64,000 nt of DNA from Mycobacterium sp. 852002-51961_SCH5331710 (lineage in GTDB: Bacteria; Actinomycetota; Actinomycetes; Mycobacteriales; Mycobacteriaceae), in assembly GCF_001665535.1 (NCBI RefSeq), contig NZ_LZSQ01000035.1, positions 1 through 64,000 on the forward strand, read 5' to 3'. Below the pieces are notes generated by a model. The model was not told the origin of the DNA. It worked only from the letters and a program-made list of their open reading frames with translations, and searched no databases. Below are positions 1 through 8,955 of this stretch, piece after piece; positions within the stretch are counted from its first letter, which is position 1; each line of letters opens with the position of its first letter. The position numbers were made by a program, and so were the translations under genes.

Positions 1-813
1 GGCGAAGTCCGCGCAGCGCTCGAACCGGTCCTTCGGGTTCTTCGACAGCGCCTTGGCCAGTACCGGATCCAGATGCGCGAGGTCAGGCCGGTGTGAGCCG
101 ATTGCGGGCGGCGCCGCGGAGAGGTGCTGGCTGATCACCACGGCCGGATTCGAGTTGCGAAACGGCGGCGCACCGGTGAGGAGGTGAAATGCGGTGGCGG
201 CCAACGCATATTGGTCGGCCCGACCGTCGAGCTGTTCGCCCATCAACTGTTCGGGGGCGGCGTAGGAGACGGTGCCGACGGTCATGTTGGTCGCGGTGAG
301 CCCGCTGACGTCGTCCGCCCAGCGCGCGATCCCGAAGTCGGCCAACAGGATTCGTTGGTCTCCGGACTCGGGCCGGGCGAGCAGGATGTTGGCCGGTTTG
401 ACGTCGCGGTGCAGCAGGCCGCCCTGGTGCGCGTAGTCGAGCGCATCGGCGATGGCGGTGACGATCGCGGCGACCTCATGCGGGGGCATGCCGTCGGGGT
501 AGCGCTCCTTGAGCAGTTGCGCCGCGTCGGTGCCGTCGACGTAGTCCATCGAGATCCAGATCTGGCCGTCGGCCTCACCGCGATCGTGAATGCCGACGAT
601 GTGCGGATGCCACAGCGTGGCCGCGATATCGGCCTCGCGCTGGAATCGCATGCGGTACTCGTCGTCCGCCGACACCGACGCGGGCAGCACCTTGAGCGCG
701 TCGCGGCGGGGGAGGCGCGGATGTTGCGCGAGGTAGACCTCGCCCATACCGCCGGAGCCGAGAAGTCGCACGATGGTGTACCCGGCGAACGTCGCCCCCT
801 CGGCCAACGGCAT
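1..813 (-). CDS. Ser/Thr protein kinase, N-terminal kinase domain (3' end outside window)
   Basis: A eukaryotic-type (Hanks) kinase that phosphorylates Ser/Thr on protein substrates, usually membrane-anchored in mycobacteria. From the ATG at 813 the protein begins [12 protein letters not shown] and shows the glycine loop GSGGMGEVY (about residues 20-28), the ATP-anchoring lysine in ALKVLP, the catalytic loop HRDVKPAN near residue 135 and DFG near 158, then the APE-like segment SYAAPEQ. About 271 residues are visible. The juxtamembrane, transmembrane and extracellular sensor parts, which would name the Pkn, lie beyond the left edge. The loop and P+1 sequences resemble the PknF/PknI/PknJ group, but I cannot assign one. 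It lies 20 bp downstream of the reductase gene on the same strand. Confidence 0.9.
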   Translation of the reverse strand, partial: MPLAEGATFAGYTIVRLLGSGGMGEVYLAQHPRLPRRDALKVLPASVSADDEYRMRFQREADIAATLWHPHIVGIHDRGEADGQIWISMDYVDGTDAAQLLKERYPDGMPPHEVAAIVTAIADALDYAHQGGLLHRDVKPANILLARPESGDQRILLADFGIARWADDVSGLTATNMTVGTVSYAAPEQLMGEQLDGRADQYALAATAFHLLTGAPPFRNSNPAVVISQHLSAAPPAIGSHRPDLAHLDPVLAKALSKNPKDRFERCADFA

Positions 814-833
814 GGCCGAATAGTACGAGACAA

Positions 834-1937
834 CTACAGATCGAGTGTGAGATGGGAACCTTCGGCGCGTGAGATGCAGATCAGCATCAACCCGTCCGCG
901 CGTTCGGTGTCGGTGAGCAGCGTGTCGCGGTGGTCGACGGGGCCGTCCACCACCCGGGTGCGGCAGGTACCGCAGAAGCCCTGCTGACACGAGTACGCGG
1001 CCTGCACACCGGATCGGCGCAGCGCCCCGAGCAGCGTCTCGTCGGCGGCCACGTCGACGGTCTGGCCCGTCGATGCCACCGTGACCGAGAAGCTCGCGCC
1101 GGCCTCGACGGGCGGGGCGGCGAACCGTTCGAAGTGCATCTCGACGTTGTCGCGGCCGACCAGGCGCTCACGGACGGCGGTCAGCATCGGCGCCGGCCCG
1201 CAGGCATAGACCGCGGTCCCGGCGGGGCAGTCGCCGAGCAGGTCGTCGGCGCTCGGCAGCCCGTCGACGTCATCGGTGCGGATCTGGACGCGAGAGCCGA
1301 AGCGAGCGACCTCGTCGACGAACGGAAGGCTGTCGCGGCTGCGCCCGGTGTAGACCATCGACCACTCCACGCCGAGACCCTGCGAGAGGCGCAGCATCGG
1401 CAGAACCGGGGTGATGCCGATGCCGCCGGCGATGAACCGCAGCCGTCGCGTGGGCGAACCGTGGCCGGGCACGGTTACCGGGAAGGCGTTGCGGGGTCCG
1501 TGCGTCGTGACGGTCGCGCCCACGCTCAGCGCCTCGTGCACCTCGATCGAGCTGCCGCCACCGTCGGGGATGCGCCGCACCGCGATGCGGTAGCGGTCGG
1601 CTTCGGCCGGATCACCGCACAGCGAATACTGCCGCACCAGCCCGCTGGGCAGCGTGATGTCGATGTGCGAGCCCGGATGCCAACGGGGCAGCGGCCGGCC
1701 GTCGGCGGAGGCCAACGTCAACGCCACCACGTTCTCGTCGCGCGCCACCACCTGCCGGTCGGCGACTCGCAGAAGGTGGGTGCGGTCGAGCTCGCGGGGC
1801 GGCGCGACGCGGCGCACGGAGCCGGCCAGCGCCTCCATCCCGTTGATGACGGCGTCCGCGACGCCGATCAGCATGTAGCGCCGCCCCGGCCGCAGCGGAT
1901 GGGCGGGCAGTTGCCGGTAGCGCTCCCGCAGCCCCAT
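834..1937 (-). CDS. Ferredoxin reductase-type flavoprotein with C-terminal 2Fe-2S domain
   Basis: A 367-residue electron-transfer protein moving electrons from NAD(P)H through flavin to a plant-type 2Fe-2S cluster. Order of parts: flavin-binding barrel with RQYSLCGDP, nucleotide-binding half with [12 protein letters not shown] and [10 protein letters not shown], then a ferredoxin domain with the cluster ligands in CQQGFCGTC plus a later Cys in LMLICIS. The start ATG at 1937 overlaps the TGA of the upstream gene as ATGA, so the two are translationally coupled. The reading frame stays open upstream, but that part is the other frame of the neighbouring gene. Likely redox partner of the co-transcribed metal-binding hydrolase-like protein, or of a desaturase or hydroxylase elsewhere. 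Confidence 0.88.
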   Translation of the reverse strand: MGLRERYRQLPAHPLRPGRRYMLIGVADAVINGMEALAGSVRRVAPPRELDRTHLLRVADRQVVARDENVVALTLASADGRPLPRWHPGSHIDITLPSGLVRQYSLCGDPAEADRYRIAVRRIPDGGGSSIEVHEALSVGATVTTHGPRNAFPVTVPGHGSPTRRLRFIAGGIGITPVLPMLRLSQGLGVEWSMVYTGRSRDSLPFVDEVARFGSRVQIRTDDVDGLPSADDLLGDCPAGTAVYACGPAPMLTAVRERLVGRDNVEMHFERFAAPPVEAGASFSVTVASTGQTVDVAADETLLGALRRSGVQAAYSCQQGFCGTCRTRVVDGPVDHRDTLLTDTERADGLMLICISRAEGSHLTLDL

Positions 1938-2914
1938 CACCGGTGTGCGGCGCGCGCGGCGGGTGAGGTGGCCAGGTAGGCCACGGCCTGTGCGGTCGAC
2001 CCCATGTCCTCGGGCGAGTAGCCGGGCCGGAAGTAGGACAGGGTGTTCACCCCGAACAGGGTCCGGAACTTCGGCAGCAAGCCGAGTTCGGAGTCCTGCA
2101 TCCGCAGGCGCTGCATCTGCAGCCATCCGATGTCGCTGTTCGGGTCGGCCTTGAGCAGATACCAGGTGCCGCGCTGGAAGAACGTGAAGATCGCCGTCGC
2201 GGCGACCGTCATCGCCCGGATCCGGTCCGGGTAGCTGTCGTGGAAGTAGACCGCGACGTCGTGGGCGACGCAGCGATGCTCGACTTCCTCGCTGCCGTGC
2301 CAGCGGAACAGGTCGACCAGGGTGGGGTGCGCGCCGTGGTCGTCCCAGGTCGAGTTCAGCGCGAAATCGCCGAGCACCGCGGTGTAGTGCTCGATGGCCG
2401 CGATCAGCCACAGCCGCTCACACAGGTTGCTCAGGCGCCGCTGGGGATCGTCGAAATGCTTTGGCGCCAGTACCTTTTCGAACATGTAGCCGACGAGGTC
2501 GAGCATCGGCTTCGGGTCGACCCCGTTGCCGATCAGGAAATTCTCGATGACGTCGTCGTGGGCCGCGGCGTGGGTGGCCTCCTGGCCGATGAAGCCGCGG
2601 ATGTCGTCGGCCAGCTGGGGATCGCGCACCAGCGGCAGCGCCTCGTTGTAGGTGCGGACGAACCAGTGCTCGGCGGCGGGCAGCACCACGTTGAACAGGT
2701 TGATCATGGTGGAGGCCACCGGGTGGCCGGGGATCCACTCCAGCGGGACGCCGGTCAGGTCGAAATGCACCTTGCGGGCCTGGATTTGGACGGGGCCCGG
2801 GTCCACCTCATGTGCGAAGCGGCGCGGACGTAAGGGGCCCGCCGGCGGAACCGGCGAATGAGCCGTTGGCTGGGCCGGCATTCGAGCCGTGGAACGGGCC
2901 GGCGATTGTGGCAT
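1937..2914 (-). CDS. Predicted metal-dependent hydrolase (COG3687-type, diiron-like)
   Basis: A 325-residue protein of the family annotated as predicted metal-dependent hydrolase. It is rich in Glu/His pairs that look like a helical diiron site: EATHAAAHDD, IAAIEHYTAV and EEVEHRCVAHD. The Glu-x2-His repeats are seen directly; the diiron idea is inference. The ATG at 2914 is preferred because GAAGGAGGAG precedes it at good spacing; an upstream GTG/TTG extension to 2938 lacks this. The first 40 residues are Pro/Ala-rich and probably disordered. It forms a two-gene operon with the 2Fe-2S reductase, which suggests that the reductase feeds electrons to this protein, making it a possible oxygenase or desaturase rather than a hydrolase. 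Confidence 0.8.
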   Translation of the reverse strand: MPQSPARSTARMPAQPTAHSPVPPAGPLRPRRFAHEVDPGPVQIQARKVHFDLTGVPLEWIPGHPVASTMINLFNVVLPAAEHWFVRTYNEALPLVRDPQLADDIRGFIGQEATHAAAHDDVIENFLIGNGVDPKPMLDLVGYMFEKVLAPKHFDDPQRRLSNLCERLWLIAAIEHYTAVLGDFALNSTWDDHGAHPTLVDLFRWHGSEEVEHRCVAHDVAVYFHDSYPDRIRAMTVAATAIFTFFQRGTWYLLKADPNSDIGWLQMQRLRMQDSELGLLPKFRTLFGVNTLSYFRPGYSPEDMGSTAQAVAYLATSPAARAAHR

Positions 2915-2988
2915 CTCGGCTCCTCCTTCGTGGAGCACAGTCTACGTGCGGCGGTGCTCCAACAGGTTTCAGGTTCGCGGGCGATGTC

Positions 2989-3001
2989 TATATCTTTGTC
3001 C
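2989..3001 (+). promoter_or_regulatory. Probable leaderless promoter -10 element of the acyltransferase operon
   Basis: The AT-rich stretch TATATCTTTGTCC ends directly at the ATG at 3002. It contains TATCTT (TANNNT) five bases before the ATG, close to the 6-7 base spacing of mycobacterial leaderless promoters. It is the only AT-rich spot between the divergent starts at 2914 and 3002. Confidence 0.4.
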
Positions 3002-3847
3002 ATGGTGGGGATCGACGACGTTCTCGGGTGGGCCAAACAGCAGGTGTCCGCCCGCGTACCCAAGGCCGACCTGGACCAGCGCGACCCCGACTACATCCGT
3101 GAGCAACTGCCCGGACTGTGGCTGCTGGCGTCGTTGTACTTCCGCGCGGAGGTGCGCGGCCTGGACCGCATCCCCGCCGACGGCCCGGTGCTGTTGGTGG
3201 GCAACCACAGCGGCGGGAACCTGCCGCCCGACACATTCGTGTTCACGCTGGCCTTCAGCTCGTACTTCGGCGTCGAGCGGCCGTTCTATCAACTGGCGCA
3301 CAACCTCGTGGTCTCGATGCCGGGCCTGGGTTCGCTGCGCAAGTTCGGCACCGTCGCCGCCAACCACGACAACGCGAAGCTGGCCCTGGAATCCGGAGGT
3401 GCGCTCCTGGTGTATCCGGGCGGCGACTACGAGGTGTTCCGGCCCTCGTGGGAGCGCCACGAGGTCGACTTCGGCGGCCGCAAGGGCTACGTGAAGCTCG
3501 CGCGCGAGGCGGGTGTGCCGATCGTGCCCGTGGCCAGCGTCGGCGGTCAGGAGGCCGCGCTCTTCCTCGACCGGGGTCAGTGGTTGGCGCGGCTGCTGAT
3601 GGTGGACCGGTTGGCCCGCCTGAAGAGCGTGCCCATCCTGTTCGCCCCGCCGTGGGGGCTGACCGTCAGCGACTTCATCCCCCGGCTGCCGCTGCCGACG
3701 AAGATCTCCATCGAGGTGCAGGACCCGATCGACGCCGACGACATCGCGGCCAGCGACGACGACGTCATCAACGACAAGGTGCTGACCAGCCTGCAGGCCG
3801 GGGTCGACAGGTTGGCCGCCGAACGACGCTTCCCGGTGTTGGGCTGA
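3002..3847 (+). CDS. Lysophospholipid acyltransferase-family protein (PlsC-like)
   Basis: A 281-residue acyltransferase-like protein. The PlsC fold is indicated by LLVGNHSGGNLPPD (block I), GGALLVYPGGDYEVFRP (block III, with the EG-like position replaced by PGG) and GVPIVPVASVGG (block IV). Block I reads H-x7-D instead of the usual H-x4-D. The start at 3002 is chosen because the 18 bases before it use ATA/TCT/TTG codons foreign to this genome and contain TATCTT, a -10-like hexamer placed for a leaderless mRNA; the in-frame ATG at 2984 is an alternative. Divergent from the hydrolase gene and followed after 3 bp by an SRPBCC gene, probably one operon. Substrate unknown; glycerolipid or diacylglycerol synthesis are possibilities. 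Confidence 0.8.
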   Translation: MVGIDDVLGWAKQQVSARVPKADLDQRDPDYIREQLPGLWLLASLYFRAEVRGLDRIPADGPVLLVGNHSGGNLPPDTFVFTLAFSSYFGVERPFYQLAHNLVVSMPGLGSLRKFGTVAANHDNAKLALESGGALLVYPGGDYEVFRPSWERHEVDFGGRKGYVKLAREAGVPIVPVASVGGQEAALFLDRGQWLARLLMVDRLARLKSVPILFAPPWGLTVSDFIPRLPLPTKISIEVQDPIDADDIAASDDDVINDKVLTSLQAGVDRLAAERRFPVLG

Positions 3848-3850
3848 CCC

Positions 3851-4285
3851 ATGAGAGTGCAACGCCAGTGTGTGATCGACGCCGACCGCGACCAGGTGTG
3901 GAAGGTGGTCAGCGACCCCGGGTGCTATCCGGAGTTCATGGCCAGCCTCGAACGCTGGGAGACGCGCAGCGATGATCCCGCCGGCCTCGGCTCCCGTTAC
4001 ACGGTGCACTGGAAGGTGGGATCGGTGCCGATCGGCGGAACCGTCGAGGTCGTCGAGTTCGACGCGCCGCGCGAGGTGTCGTGGATCGGGCTCACCGGGG
4101 TCTCCCAACGCGGCCGCTTCCGGCTGCGCGACACTGGCGACGGTCGCACCAAGGTGACGTTCCGGTTGTCCTACGAGTCCGCGGGCAACCTGCTCGGGCT
4201 GATCGCCGATCGGGTGGCCGCGCGCCAGGTCGGCCGCACGATGAGCCGAACGCTGACCAACCTGCGTCAGATGGTGGAGGGCTAG
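3851..4285 (+). CDS. SRPBCC (START-like) family protein, polyketide cyclase/dehydrase type
   Basis: A 144-residue protein with the typical helix-grip pattern: an N-terminal strand RVQRQCVIDADRDQVWKVV, the YPEFM turn, central strands (YTVHWKVG, GTVEVVEF, VSWIGLTG, TKVTFRLSY) and a long C-terminal helix with RTMSRTLTNLRQMV. Such proteins bind hydrophobic ligands in a cavity. They are common in mycobacteria, and most have no defined ligand. It starts 3 bp after the acyltransferase stop, so the two are co-transcribed, and a lipid ligand is a reasonable guess. Its 3' end faces the next gene with a 4-bp gap. Confidence 0.8.
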   Translation: MRVQRQCVIDADRDQVWKVVSDPGCYPEFMASLERWETRSDDPAGLGSRYTVHWKVGSVPIGGTVEVVEFDAPREVSWIGLTGVSQRGRFRLRDTGDGRTKVTFRLSYESAGNLLGLIADRVAARQVGRTMSRTLTNLRQMVEG

Positions 4286-4289
4286 CCGA

Positions 4290-4700
4290 TCAGCCGACCG
4301 GGGCCGGCGGCGGGGTGCCCGCGCCCGGTGCGCCCTGAATCGGGACCACGGGGGTGGGCGTCACGGTGGTGATGCCGTTGCGGCCGACCGTCGGACCGCC
4401 CGAGGGCGCCTGCTCCGCGATCAGGTCCGCCGCCTTCTGGCTGCAGTCCAGCATCAGCAGCATCCGCCCGCCCGAGGTGATTTTCTGCTGGTCGACCAGA
4501 CACTCGGCCTGAGGCAGCACGCTGCCCACCGAACCGCCGAAGTAGGCCTTGATGCCCTGGGTCTTGAGGATCTGCAGCGCCCGGTTGTAGGGCTCGCCGA
4601 CCACGTTGAGGCTGGGTTGCGACATCGCGATCCCGGCGCCGACCAGCGCCGCCGAACCGACGGCTGCGAGCCCGCCGCTCAGCACAACAAGCTTGTTCAC
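4290..4700 (-). CDS. Small exported protein, PASTA-like, mycobacterial hypothetical
   Basis: 136 residues. It starts with a signal-like segment (MNKLVVLSGGLAAVGSAALV, Ala/Gly-rich, ending near GIAMSQ), so it is probably exported or membrane-anchored. The middle part (LNVVGEPYNRALQILKTQG followed by a short strand pattern) resembles the PASTA/DUF style of ligand-binding repeat. Two Cys (AECLVDQQ and MLDCSQK) could form a disulfide. The last 30 residues are Thr/Pro/Gly-rich (VTPTPVVPI, PGAGTPPPAPVG). I do not recognise a function. Convergent with the SRPBCC gene and followed upstream by malQ on the same strand, 77 bp away. Confidence 0.75.
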   Translation of the reverse strand: MNKLVVLSGGLAAVGSAALVGAGIAMSQPSLNVVGEPYNRALQILKTQGIKAYFGGSVGSVLPQAECLVDQQKITSGGRMLLMLDCSQKAADLIAEQAPSGGPTVGRNGITTVTPTPVVPIQGAPGAGTPPPAPVG

Positions 4701-4777
4701 GTGATCTCCTCAGGTCGCTGCGGTGCGAACATATCGCAGGCGTGACGAATGTGAAACCGGAGCAGAAGCCGCCGGCG

Positions 4778-6907
4778 TTACACCTGCGGGCGCACCGCGT
4801 CGCGCATGACCTCGCCGAGCCGCTGCGCCGTGACATCGGCGAAGACGTCTTCGAGAAGCAGTTTCTTACCGTGGGGGCCGGCCAGCGGCACCCGCCAGTT
4901 CGGATACTCGTCGGTGGTGCCCGGCTGGTTCTGGGTGCGCAGATCGCCGACCGCGTCGGCCAGGGACAGCGAGAGCAACCGCGACGGTGTGCGGCCGAGG
5001 TAGCGGTGCAGCGCCTCGACGATCTCGGCGCTGTCAGAATCTCCGGCGTCGCTCAGCAGGCCGGTACGGCGCAGTTCGTCGAGCCAACGCTTCTGTTGCT
5101 CACGGTCGTCGGCCAGCTCAACGGCCGCGGGGCGCGTCAGCAGCCCGAGTTGGTCGCGTAGGCGGACGTGTTCGCCGGCCAGGTAGCCGGCGGTGGGGGG
5201 CAGGTCGTGGGTGGTGACGGCCGACAGGCAGTACTCGCGCCAGCGCTCGGCGGGCAGCGGACCGCCGTCCCCGTCGCGGTCGGCTTCGAACCACAGGATC
5301 GACGTCCCGAACAACCCCCGCTCGTGCAGGTAGTCGCGTACCCACGGTTCGACGGTGCCGAGGTCCTCGCCGACGACGACGGCGCCCGCGCGGTGGGCCT
5401 CGAGCGCGACAATGCCGATCATCGCCTCGTGGTCGTAGCGCACGTAGGTGCCTTCGGTGGGTCGGGTCCCGTTTGGGATCCACCACAGCCGGAACAGCCC
5501 GATGATGTGGTCGATGCGCACGCCACCCGCATGCCGCAAGACGGCATTGACCAGCGCGCGGAACGGTTCGTAGGCGAGCCTCTCGAGCTGGTCGGGGCGC
5601 CACGGCGGTTGCGACCAGTCCTGGCCGAGCTGGTTGAACTCGTCGGGCGGCGCGCCCGCGGTGACCCCGAGCGCGAGCACGTCCTGCAGCGCCCACGAGT
5701 CGGCGCCGTTCGGGTCGACGCCGACCGCGAGGTCGTGCATGATGCCCAGGCCCATACCCGTCTGCAGCGCCGTGGCCTGCGCCGCGGTCAGCTGGTCGTC
5801 CAGCTGCCACTGCAGCCAGCGGTGGAAGTCGACGGCGTCGGCGTGCTCGGCGGCGAAGGCCGCGACGGCGGGGTTCGCCGGGTGCTGTAGTTCGCGCGGC
5901 CACTGATGCCAGTCGGCGCCGTGGCGTTCGGCCAGCGCACACCAGATGGCGAAGTCGTCGAGGCTCGCACCCTCGCGCTCCCGGTAGGCGGCATAAGCCA
6001 GGTCGCGCCCCGCAGAACGCGCTACCTCGTAGACCGCCTCCAGCGCCGAGCGCTTCACCTTCCACGCCGCGTCGCGGTCCACCTGATCGGCGCGGTCGGC
6101 ACGGGACTGCACACCTTCGCGCAACTTGCGTATTCGGTTGCGGCGCCGGACGTAGGCGTACTCGGGGATCGCCTCGACCCGCAGATAGATCGGATTGACG
6201 AAGCGGCGGGACGTCGGAAGGTAGGGCGACGGCTCCATCGGTGCGACCGGGGCGGCCGCATGTAGCGGGTTGACGAGGATGAATCCCGCGTCGTGGGTCG
6301 CTGCCGACCACACCGCGAGGTCGGTCAGATCCGTCAGATCGCCGATGCCCCAGGATCTTTCGGAACGCACGCTGTAGAGCTGCGTGGCCAGCCCCCACTG
6401 CCTGCCCGACGGCGGGACCAGCGTGGCGGGGGAGACGATGAGCGCGGTGGCGAACGCTCGGTCGTCGGCGTGCAGCTCGAGGCGGTGGTATCCGATCGGA
6501 AGGTCGGCGGGCGTCTCGAAGGTCGCCTCACCGACCAGTCTTCCATCCAAATCGTATGGTGCCCTGTTGTTTTCGAGCTGACGCAGGTCTGTGCGCACGG
6601 ACCCGTCCTCGAGATGGATCAACAGCGAGACCGGGTTGCCGTGGGTGACGTGCACCCAGAACGTCGAGGTGGCGCCGGTGCGCCCGATGATCGTCGGCGG
6701 AAGGCGGCGCTCCCAGTATTCGCGGTCGTGCGCGGCCAGCGCGGCGGCGCGGTCGTCCTCGGTGGCGGCGGAAACTCCCAACGCGGCCAGCACCGAGATC
6801 AGCGTCGAGGGGGTCACGGCGATGCGCCGGCCCGCCCAGTCCTCGTAATCGGTTGCGACACCGTAGCGTCGCGCCAACTCCACTAGCGACGCGGCGGGCT
6901 CTGTCAT
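4778..6907 (-). CDS. malQ: 4-alpha-glucanotransferase (amylomaltase)
   Basis: 709 residues, the length usual for the actinobacterial GH77 enzymes that carry an N-terminal extension. It transfers 1,4-alpha-glucan segments between maltodextrins in the cytoplasm. Visible motifs: RIDHIIGLFRLWWIPNG near residue 465 (nucleophile Asp), VVGEDLGTVEPWVRDYL near 512 (acid/base Glu) and TTHDLPPTAGYL near 566 (third carboxylate). The ATG at 6907 gives MTEPAASLVELARRYGV, the normal beginning. It is transcribed alone. No glycogen or trehalose genes adjoin it here. Confidence 0.95.
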   Translation of the reverse strand: MTEPAASLVELARRYGVATDYEDWAGRRIAVTPSTLISVLAALGVSAATEDDRAAALAAHDREYWERRLPPTIIGRTGATSTFWVHVTHGNPVSLLIHLEDGSVRTDLRQLENNRAPYDLDGRLVGEATFETPADLPIGYHRLELHADDRAFATALIVSPATLVPPSGRQWGLATQLYSVRSERSWGIGDLTDLTDLAVWSAATHDAGFILVNPLHAAAPVAPMEPSPYLPTSRRFVNPIYLRVEAIPEYAYVRRRNRIRKLREGVQSRADRADQVDRDAAWKVKRSALEAVYEVARSAGRDLAYAAYREREGASLDDFAIWCALAERHGADWHQWPRELQHPANPAVAAFAAEHADAVDFHRWLQWQLDDQLTAAQATALQTGMGLGIMHDLAVGVDPNGADSWALQDVLALGVTAGAPPDEFNQLGQDWSQPPWRPDQLERLAYEPFRALVNAVLRHAGGVRIDHIIGLFRLWWIPNGTRPTEGTYVRYDHEAMIGIVALEAHRAGAVVVGEDLGTVEPWVRDYLHERGLFGTSILWFEADRDGDGGPLPAERWREYCLSAVTTHDLPPTAGYLAGEHVRLRDQLGLLTRPAAVELADDREQQKRWLDELRRTGLLSDAGDSDSAEIVEALHRYLGRTPSRLLSLSLADAVGDLRTQNQPGTTDEYPNWRVPLAGPHGKKLLLEDVFADVTAQRLGEVMRDAVRPQV

Positions 6908-7014
6908 GTCGCCAATCTTGCCCGGAAGCCGTCGGCACGTCTCGTCACAGGCTCGCTCATACCCGATCTGAGTGAACTCAACACCGCACTCGAGCGCATG
7001 TAGGGTCGGCCGGT

Positions 7015-8214
7015 ATGACGGCCGACCGACAGGAGACGGCCGAGGTGCAGAGCGGGCGCGCGCGGATGGCGGTGGCAGCGCTGTTCTTGACCAACGGCGC
7101 CGTGTTCGCCAACCTGCTGCCGCGGTACCCCGAGATCAAGAGCGATCTGGGGCTGTCGAATTCGGTGTACGGCGCCGCCGTCGCCGCGTTCTCAGCGGGC
7201 GCCCTGGCGGCCGGGCTGACCGCGGCGGCGCTGATCCGCCGCTTCCGCTCGTCGCGGGTCGCCGTCATCGGCACCATCGGGATCGGGGTCTTCGTCGTGC
7301 TCGCCGGCGTGGCCCCGTCTCCGGTGTTGTTCGCCGCCGGGCTGTTCGCGGCCGGGGCCAGCGATTCGGTGACCGACGTCGCGCAGAACGCGCACGGGCT
7401 GCGGGTCCAACGCATCTACGGTCGTTCGATCATCAACTCGCTGCATGCGGTGTGGGCCGCCGGCGCGATCATCGGCGGCCTGATGGGGGCGACGGCGATC
7501 GCGCTGGGCATCTCGCGCGGGGCGCATCTCGGCTTCTCGGCGGTGCTGTGCAGCGCGGTCGTGCTCGTCGCCTACCGCTATCTGCTGCCGGGCGCCGATC
7601 ACGATACCGACCCGGCGGCGCGCACCGGCGGCGGCGGTGACGCCGGCCCGGCGGTGTACGCCGCGTTGCTGGCTCTGGTGCTGATCGCGGTGGCCGGTGC
7701 GACGGTCGAGGATGCGGGTAGCTCCTGGGCCGCGGTCTATCTGCGGGACGCGCTGGGTGCGCCCGGTCCGATCGCGGTGACCGGCTACATCGCCGCGGTC
7801 ACCTTCATGTTCATCGGGCGGCTTCTCGGGGACCGGCTGGTCGACAGGTTCGGCACCCGCGCCGTGGTGCGGTCGGGTGGTGCGATCACCGCGGTCGGCA
7901 TGGGTCTCGCGCTGGCGTTCCCGTCGGTGCCCGGCACGATCGCGGGTTTCGCGCTCGCTGGGTTCGGCGTGGCGACTCTGGTGCCGTCGGCCATGCACGC
8001 CGCCGACCAGCTGCCGGGTCTTCGACCGGGTAGTGGACTGACGATCCTGACCTGGCTGATGCGCATCGGGTTCTTCGGCGCCCCTGTGCTCGTCGGGGTG
8101 ATCGCGGACGCGACGAGCCTGCGCATCGGGTTGCTCACCGTGCCGATCGCCGGGGTCCTGGTCGTCGCGTTGTCGGGCGTGCTCAGTGCGCGACGGCGGC
8201 CAGTTCGATCGTGA
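7015..8214 (+). CDS. MFS transporter
   Basis: 399 residues with about 12 hydrophobic segments and the short arginine-rich loop between TM2 and TM3 (LIRRFRSSRVAVIG) typical of the major facilitator superfamily. GRLLGDRLVDRFGTRAVVR is the equivalent loop at the middle of the protein. The subfamily resembles the YbjJ/fucose-permease-like sugar transporters (N-terminal F-x2-N-G-AVFANLLPRYPEIK), so sugar or drug efflux is possible; substrate unknown. TAGGGT at 7001-7006 lies 8 bases before the ATG, suggesting a nearly leaderless message. Its 3' end overlaps the convergent SMR gene by 32 bp. Confidence 0.85.
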   Translation: MTADRQETAEVQSGRARMAVAALFLTNGAVFANLLPRYPEIKSDLGLSNSVYGAAVAAFSAGALAAGLTAAALIRRFRSSRVAVIGTIGIGVFVVLAGVAPSPVLFAAGLFAAGASDSVTDVAQNAHGLRVQRIYGRSIINSLHAVWAAGAIIGGLMGATAIALGISRGAHLGFSAVLCSAVVLVAYRYLLPGADHDTDPAARTGGGGDAGPAVYAALLALVLIAVAGATVEDAGSSWAAVYLRDALGAPGPIAVTGYIAAVTFMFIGRLLGDRLVDRFGTRAVVRSGGAITAVGMGLALAFPSVPGTIAGFALAGFGVATLVPSAMHAADQLPGLRPGSGLTILTWLMRIGFFGAPVLVGVIADATSLRIGLLTVPIAGVLVVALSGVLSARRRPVRS

Positions 8215-8506
8215 GCACGCCGCCGATGACCAGCGCGATGCCCAAAGCCATCAGCCAGGTCAGTGGTTCGGTGAACACGAATCGGGCGATGACCGCGACC
8301 AGCGCCACGCCGCACGCCGTCCACACGCCGTAGGCGATGCCGACCGGCATGCCGAGCGCCAGGGTCAGCCACAACAGATAGAAGGACGCCAGATAGCCGA
8401 TGGCGACCGGCGCGATCCACGCCTTCTTGCGGAACCCCTCCGAGGCGCGCAGCGACAAGGTCGCGACGACCTCGAGCACGATCGCGCCCGCCAGCGCCCA
8501 GTACAT
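8183..8506 (-). CDS. Small multidrug resistance (SMR) efflux subunit, second of a pair
   Basis: 107 residues with four TM helices. MYWALAGAIVLEVVATLSL contains the essential membrane Glu of TM1 (E in VLEVVATLSLR), and GMPVGIAYGVWTACG is the SMR signature in TM2-TM3. The start ATG at 8506 overlaps the TGA of the upstream SMR gene (ATGA), showing coupling. Paired SMR proteins usually form a heterodimer exporting small cations (for example guanidinium or quaternary amines). Its 3' end runs 32 bp into the MFS gene on the other strand. Confidence 0.9.
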   Translation of the reverse strand: MYWALAGAIVLEVVATLSLRASEGFRKKAWIAPVAIGYLASFYLLWLTLALGMPVGIAYGVWTACGVALVAVIARFVFTEPLTWLMALGIALVIGGVLTIELAAVAH

Positions 8507-8841
8507 CACCGCGGTTCGACCGCCCGGTGCGACCCGAACTCGATCAGCAGCACGCCGGCGATGATCAGGCCGATGCCCGCGACGATCGGCCAGGTGAACG
8601 GGTCGTTGAACAGGACCGCCGCCAGCACCGCCGTCCCCGCGGTGCCGACCGCGCCCCAGATCCCGTACGCCACCCCGACGGGCATCCCGGCGCGGAGCAC
8701 CAGGGTCAGGAACGTGAACGCCGCGATGTAGCCCGCGACGACGACCAGAAGCCACGCCGAGTGGTCCTGGGACGCCCGCAACGACAACGTGGCGGCGACC
8801 TCGACGACGATCGCTCCGGCCAGCAACGCCCACCTCTGCAC
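8506..8841 (-). CDS. Small multidrug resistance (SMR) efflux subunit, first of a pair
   Basis: 111 residues starting at a GTG (8841): MQRWALLAGAIVVEVAATLSL, with the TM1 Glu conserved, then GMPVGVAYGIWGAVGTAG. It has the same fold as the next gene but a charged C-terminal tail (FGSHRAVEPR), so the two would insert with distinct loop charges, as in heterodimeric EbrAB/YkkCD-type pumps. The downstream gene starts inside its stop codon. A proton-coupled exporter in the cytoplasmic membrane; no substrate can be named. Confidence 0.9.
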   Translation of the reverse strand: MQRWALLAGAIVVEVAATLSLRASQDHSAWLLVVVAGYIAAFTFLTLVLRAGMPVGVAYGIWGAVGTAGTAVLAAVLFNDPFTWPIVAGIGLIIAGVLLIEFGSHRAVEPR

Positions 8842-8955
8842 GCGATCAAGCTAGCCGACCTCGGTGGCCGCGGCTCTGCGGACACGGCGATCGGATGGGC
8901 CGGTGGAGGCCCCGCGTAGCCTGAATTCGCTGTGTTCATCGAACTGAGGAGTCCC

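Noticed and set aside
2858..3001. Longer N-terminus for the acyltransferase from 2858
   Set aside because: It overlaps the divergent hydrolase start and the promoter, and the codons just before 3002 are atypical for this genome.
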